The notes under the pieces were generated by a model, which was not told the DNA's origin, searched no databases, and saw nothing but the letters and a program-made list of their open reading frames with translations. From Bacillus massiliigorillae (lineage in GTDB: Bacteria > Bacillota > Bacilli > Bacillales > DSM-1321), in NCBI RefSeq assembly GCF_000380245.2, contig NZ_HG428745.1:1-7352 (forward strand): a stretch of DNA of 7,352 bases. Direction: 5' to 3'. Made by a program: the position numbers and the translations under genes. The first letter of the stretch is position 1. Each line of letters begins with the position of its first letter. This document shows, in pieces, positions 6,239-7,352 of the stretch.

Positions 6239-6390
6239 TTGATGTAAAGATAAAATGAACGTAATATGAACTATAGATTACATTTTGTGAGTGTCTCACT
6301 ACTTTTAGATTCATCCACACACTTAACAGCACCGTCGCGTGTGTATGTCGCAAATCACAAAAAGTGATTTGGGGTACATGCGCTTTTTTT
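6239..6390 (+). ncRNA. Possible small RNA with own promoter and terminator
   Basis: TTGATG (6239-6244) and TAATAT (6262-6267) are 17 bp apart and could form a plus-strand promoter starting near 6274. The strong terminator at 6337-6390 would give an RNA of about 115 nt. The RNA would hold a perfect hairpin GTGAG/CTCAC (6287-6299). It also has a CACACAC stretch (6316-6322) able to pair with GTGTGT (6339-6344) of the terminator stem. There is no open frame of note between promoter and terminator. No Rfam family is recognised, and the promoter is of moderate quality. A relic of a lost gene is the alternative. Confidence 0.3.
6337..6390 (+). terminator. Strong plus-strand rho-independent terminator
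   Basis: An inner perfect 8-bp stem CAAATCAC/GTGATTTG closes an AAAAA loop. An outer stem of about 9 bp (6337-6345 with 6375-6383, including G-U pairs) is separated from it by a small internal loop. Seven Ts (6384-6390) follow directly. The T-run is only on the plus strand, so it does not serve the minus-strand genes on either side. Confidence 0.82.
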
Positions 6391-6392
6391 AT

Positions 6393-6548
6393 TTATTCAT
6401 TAAATTCTCTCAACATCATACGTGGATCTTGAAAAGTACCTAATTCCATGTTTGGAAAAACTAAATCTAATGGATTGAAAACCTTTCCAAACGCTTCTTT
6501 CCATTTTTCCGGTTCCTCTTTATGCTCTCTCCTATATTTATAAATTAC
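6393..6548 (-). pseudogene. 3' remnant of an unrecognised protein gene
   Basis: A minus-strand frame of 51 sense codons ends at TAA (6395-6393) and has the look of real protein. It is rich in charged residues, then FGKVFNPLDLVFPNMELG and FQDPRMMLREFNE. Upstream it is closed by a stop at 6551-6549 and it has no usable start codon until an internal ATG 19 codons from the end. It therefore looks like the C-terminal end of a gene whose 5' part was lost. I do not recognise the family. No U-run terminator serves it on the minus strand. A chance open frame is possible. Confidence 0.4.
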
Positions 6549-6708
6549 TTAGAAGGAAGACTTATTGAACATATAGAGCTATGGGCTTTCGGTCTTTTTT
6601 TGAATAATCCTTTTTCCTTTGTATAAGCTAACTTCTTCTAACAGATAAAGTTTCATTAAGAAAATCTATATCATCCCATTACAGTCCCAGATAATTGATA
6701 TTAAAAAA
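6549..6708. other. Non-coding stretch without recognised features
   Basis: About 160 AT-rich bases lie between the gene remnant and the tandem duplication. Minus-strand frames here are 21 codons or less, for example one containing KKDYSKKDRKPIALYVQ that ends before the remnant. They may be further decayed pieces of the same lost gene. No promoter, inverted repeat or RNA was supported. Confidence 0.4.
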
Positions 6709-7056
6709 GCTGTTTCATCACGGCGTATTATGAGTGGTATTTAAATTCAAATATCTAATTTTTAAATTTTTATTCATAAAGAACTATTTTAAAAGATTTT
6801 AGTCTAATCCATTTTTTTATAGAGACATAAGATATAGCACTTAGAACGAAAGGAGAAAGTAAAAATCAGGACAACATATAAGGCTGATTCATCAAGGTAT
6901 ATCATGACTGGCACTTAAATTCAAATATCTAATTTTAAAATTTTTATTCACAAAAAACTATTTTAAAAGATTTTAGTCTAATCCAATTTTTTATAGCGGC
7001 ATAAGATATAGTAGCTAGAATGAAAGGAGAAGGTAAAAATTGGGACAACATAGAAG
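6709..7056 (+). repeat. Tandem duplication, 2 x 174 bp, leader of collagen-like gene
   Basis: Bases 6709-6882 and 6883-7056 align end to end without gaps, at an exact offset of 174 with about 22 mismatches by eye (roughly 87% identity). Each copy has the AT-rich core, the CATAAGATATAG motif (6826 and 7000) and an AAAGGAGA ribosome binding site (6849 and 7023). Only the second copy has a start codon after it (TTG 7040). The matching bases in the first are TCA (6866-6868). The first copy thus looks like the leader of a lost paralogue or a duplicated leader. Confidence 0.92.
7000..7008 (+). promoter_or_regulatory. Possible mother-cell sporulation -10 element
   Basis: CATAAGATA fits the sigma-K -10 pattern CATANNNTA and partly that of sigma-E. 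It lies 31 bases before the TTG start and is kept unchanged in the upstream duplicate (6826-6834). A matching -35 (AC about 16 bp upstream) is not evident. Expression of a spore surface protein in the mother cell would fit, but the sequence support is modest. Confidence 0.35.
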
Positions 7057-7352
7057 ATGTATGGTATGTGGTATCCACAATTGTAGATGTAAATTTTCTG
7101 AATCCACAGATTGTAAGCATAAAAAACACAGATGTAAATCTCCAGAATCTTCGGATTTCGAGTGTAATAAATGCAGATGCGAATCATCTGAATCTTCAGA
7201 TTTCGGTCGTGAAAAATGCAGATGTGAAAATAGAAAATGTAAATGTTGTTGTAGAGGGCCACGAGGACGTAAAGGTGCTACAGGTGCTACGGGCGCTACA
7301 GGTGCCACAGGACCTACAGGTGCTACGGGTGCTACAGGTGCCACAGGACCTA
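7040..7352 (+). CDS. Cysteine-rich collagen-like protein, 3' end outside window
   Basis: A frame open to the window end (104 codons seen) encodes a collagen-like protein. Residues 1-72 are highly charged and hold 15 cysteines, mostly in CxC or CxxC pairs, ending in CKCCC (67-71). Within this part, three 15-residue repeats (18-32, 33-47, 48-62) share the form K/E-x-x-E-S-S/T-D ending in C, mostly CRC. From residue 73 glycine recurs every third place: GPR, GRK, then GAT and GPT triplets in 12-residue blocks. GXT collagen repeats are typical of spore exosporium glycoproteins of the B. cereus group, where the Thr carry sugars. The short exosporium-targeting leader of BclA is not visible here. TTG 7040 is preferred because AGGAGAAGG (7026-7033) lies 6 bases before it; ATG 7061 is an alternative with weaker support. 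No signal peptide is seen. The spore surface role is inferred. Confidence 0.85.
   Translation, partial: MGQHRRCMVCGIHNCRCKFSESTDCKHKKHRCKSPESSDFECNKCRCESSESSDFGREKCRCENRKCKCCCRGPRGRKGATGATGATGATGPTGATGATGATGP
7091..7225 (+). repeat. Three 45-bp coding repeats in the Cys-rich domain
   Basis: Units 7091-7135, 7136-7180 and 7181-7225 encode three 15-residue repeats. Units 2 and 3 are closest (both contain ESSDF and end in KCRC); unit 1 is more diverged. They indicate in-frame tandem growth of the cysteine-rich domain. Confidence 0.75.
7283..7352 (+). repeat. 36-bp collagen-coding repeats
   Basis: Unit 7283-7318 and the partial unit 7319-7352 differ at one base (GGC/GGT). Each encodes GATGATGATGPT. 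Such near-identical units are known to vary in number between strains in collagen-like spore genes. The array continues past the window. Confidence 0.88.

Noticed and set aside
6944..7344. Minus-strand frames opposite the collagen-like gene, one beginning with a proline/alanine/valine repeat
   Set aside because: The repeat is the reverse complement of GXT collagen codons. The plus-strand reading has glycine every third residue, cysteine-rich repeats and a ribosome binding site, so the minus frames are shadows.
1..7352. CRISPR array or defence system
   Set aside because: No regularly spaced repeats with unique spacers and no defence genes. The only arrays are coding repeats of the collagen-like gene and one 174-bp tandem duplication.

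Overview
The window is AT-rich DNA from a low-GC Gram-positive bacterium. It most resembles the Bacillus cereus group. The basis is a LicT-controlled beta-glucoside operon with a textbook RAT and cre site, strong AAGGAGG-type ribosome binding sites, TTGACA/TATAAT promoters, and a GXT-type collagen-like gene of the sort found on spore surfaces in that group. The assignment is by family recognition only.

Left part (1-1355). On the minus strand, two tandem near-consensus promoters fire leftward out of the window. They look like the P1/P2 pair of a ribosomal RNA operon whose 16S gene lies beyond base 1. A divergent mgtC/sapB-family membrane protein gene follows on the plus strand. After it comes a solitary tRNA-Ala(GGC) with its own promoter and terminator. 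Just past the tRNA, on the minus strand, is the broken C-terminus of a tyrosine integrase, a scar of an element that probably used the tRNA as its attachment site.

Centre (1582-6116, all minus strand). This is one complete operon in the order promoter/cre, RAT1-terminator 1, licT (antiterminator), RAT2-terminator 2, bglP (PTS EIIBCA), stem-loop, bglA (6-phospho-beta-glucosidase), terminator. BglP imports and phosphorylates aryl-beta-glucosides or cellobiose-like sugars, and BglA hydrolyses the 6-phosphate product. LicT, controlled by BglP and HPr phosphorylation, binds the two identical RATs and opens both terminators. CcpA is expected to block the promoter through the cre in its spacer. The layout copies that of E. 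coli bglGFB, with one terminator before the regulator and one after it.

Right part (6117-7352). This is a gene-poor stretch. It holds a strong plus-strand terminator with no obvious gene before it (possibly a small RNA of about 115 nt), the 3' remnant of an unrecognised minus-strand gene, and a perfect-register tandem duplication of 174 bp. The second copy of the duplication carries the ribosome binding site and TTG start of a collagen-like gene that runs off the window. That protein begins with about 72 residues containing 15 cysteines, partly built of three 15-residue repeats, before the GXT repeats start. I see no clearly new multi-gene system. The cysteine-rich collagen-like protein with its duplicated leader is the least ordinary item.
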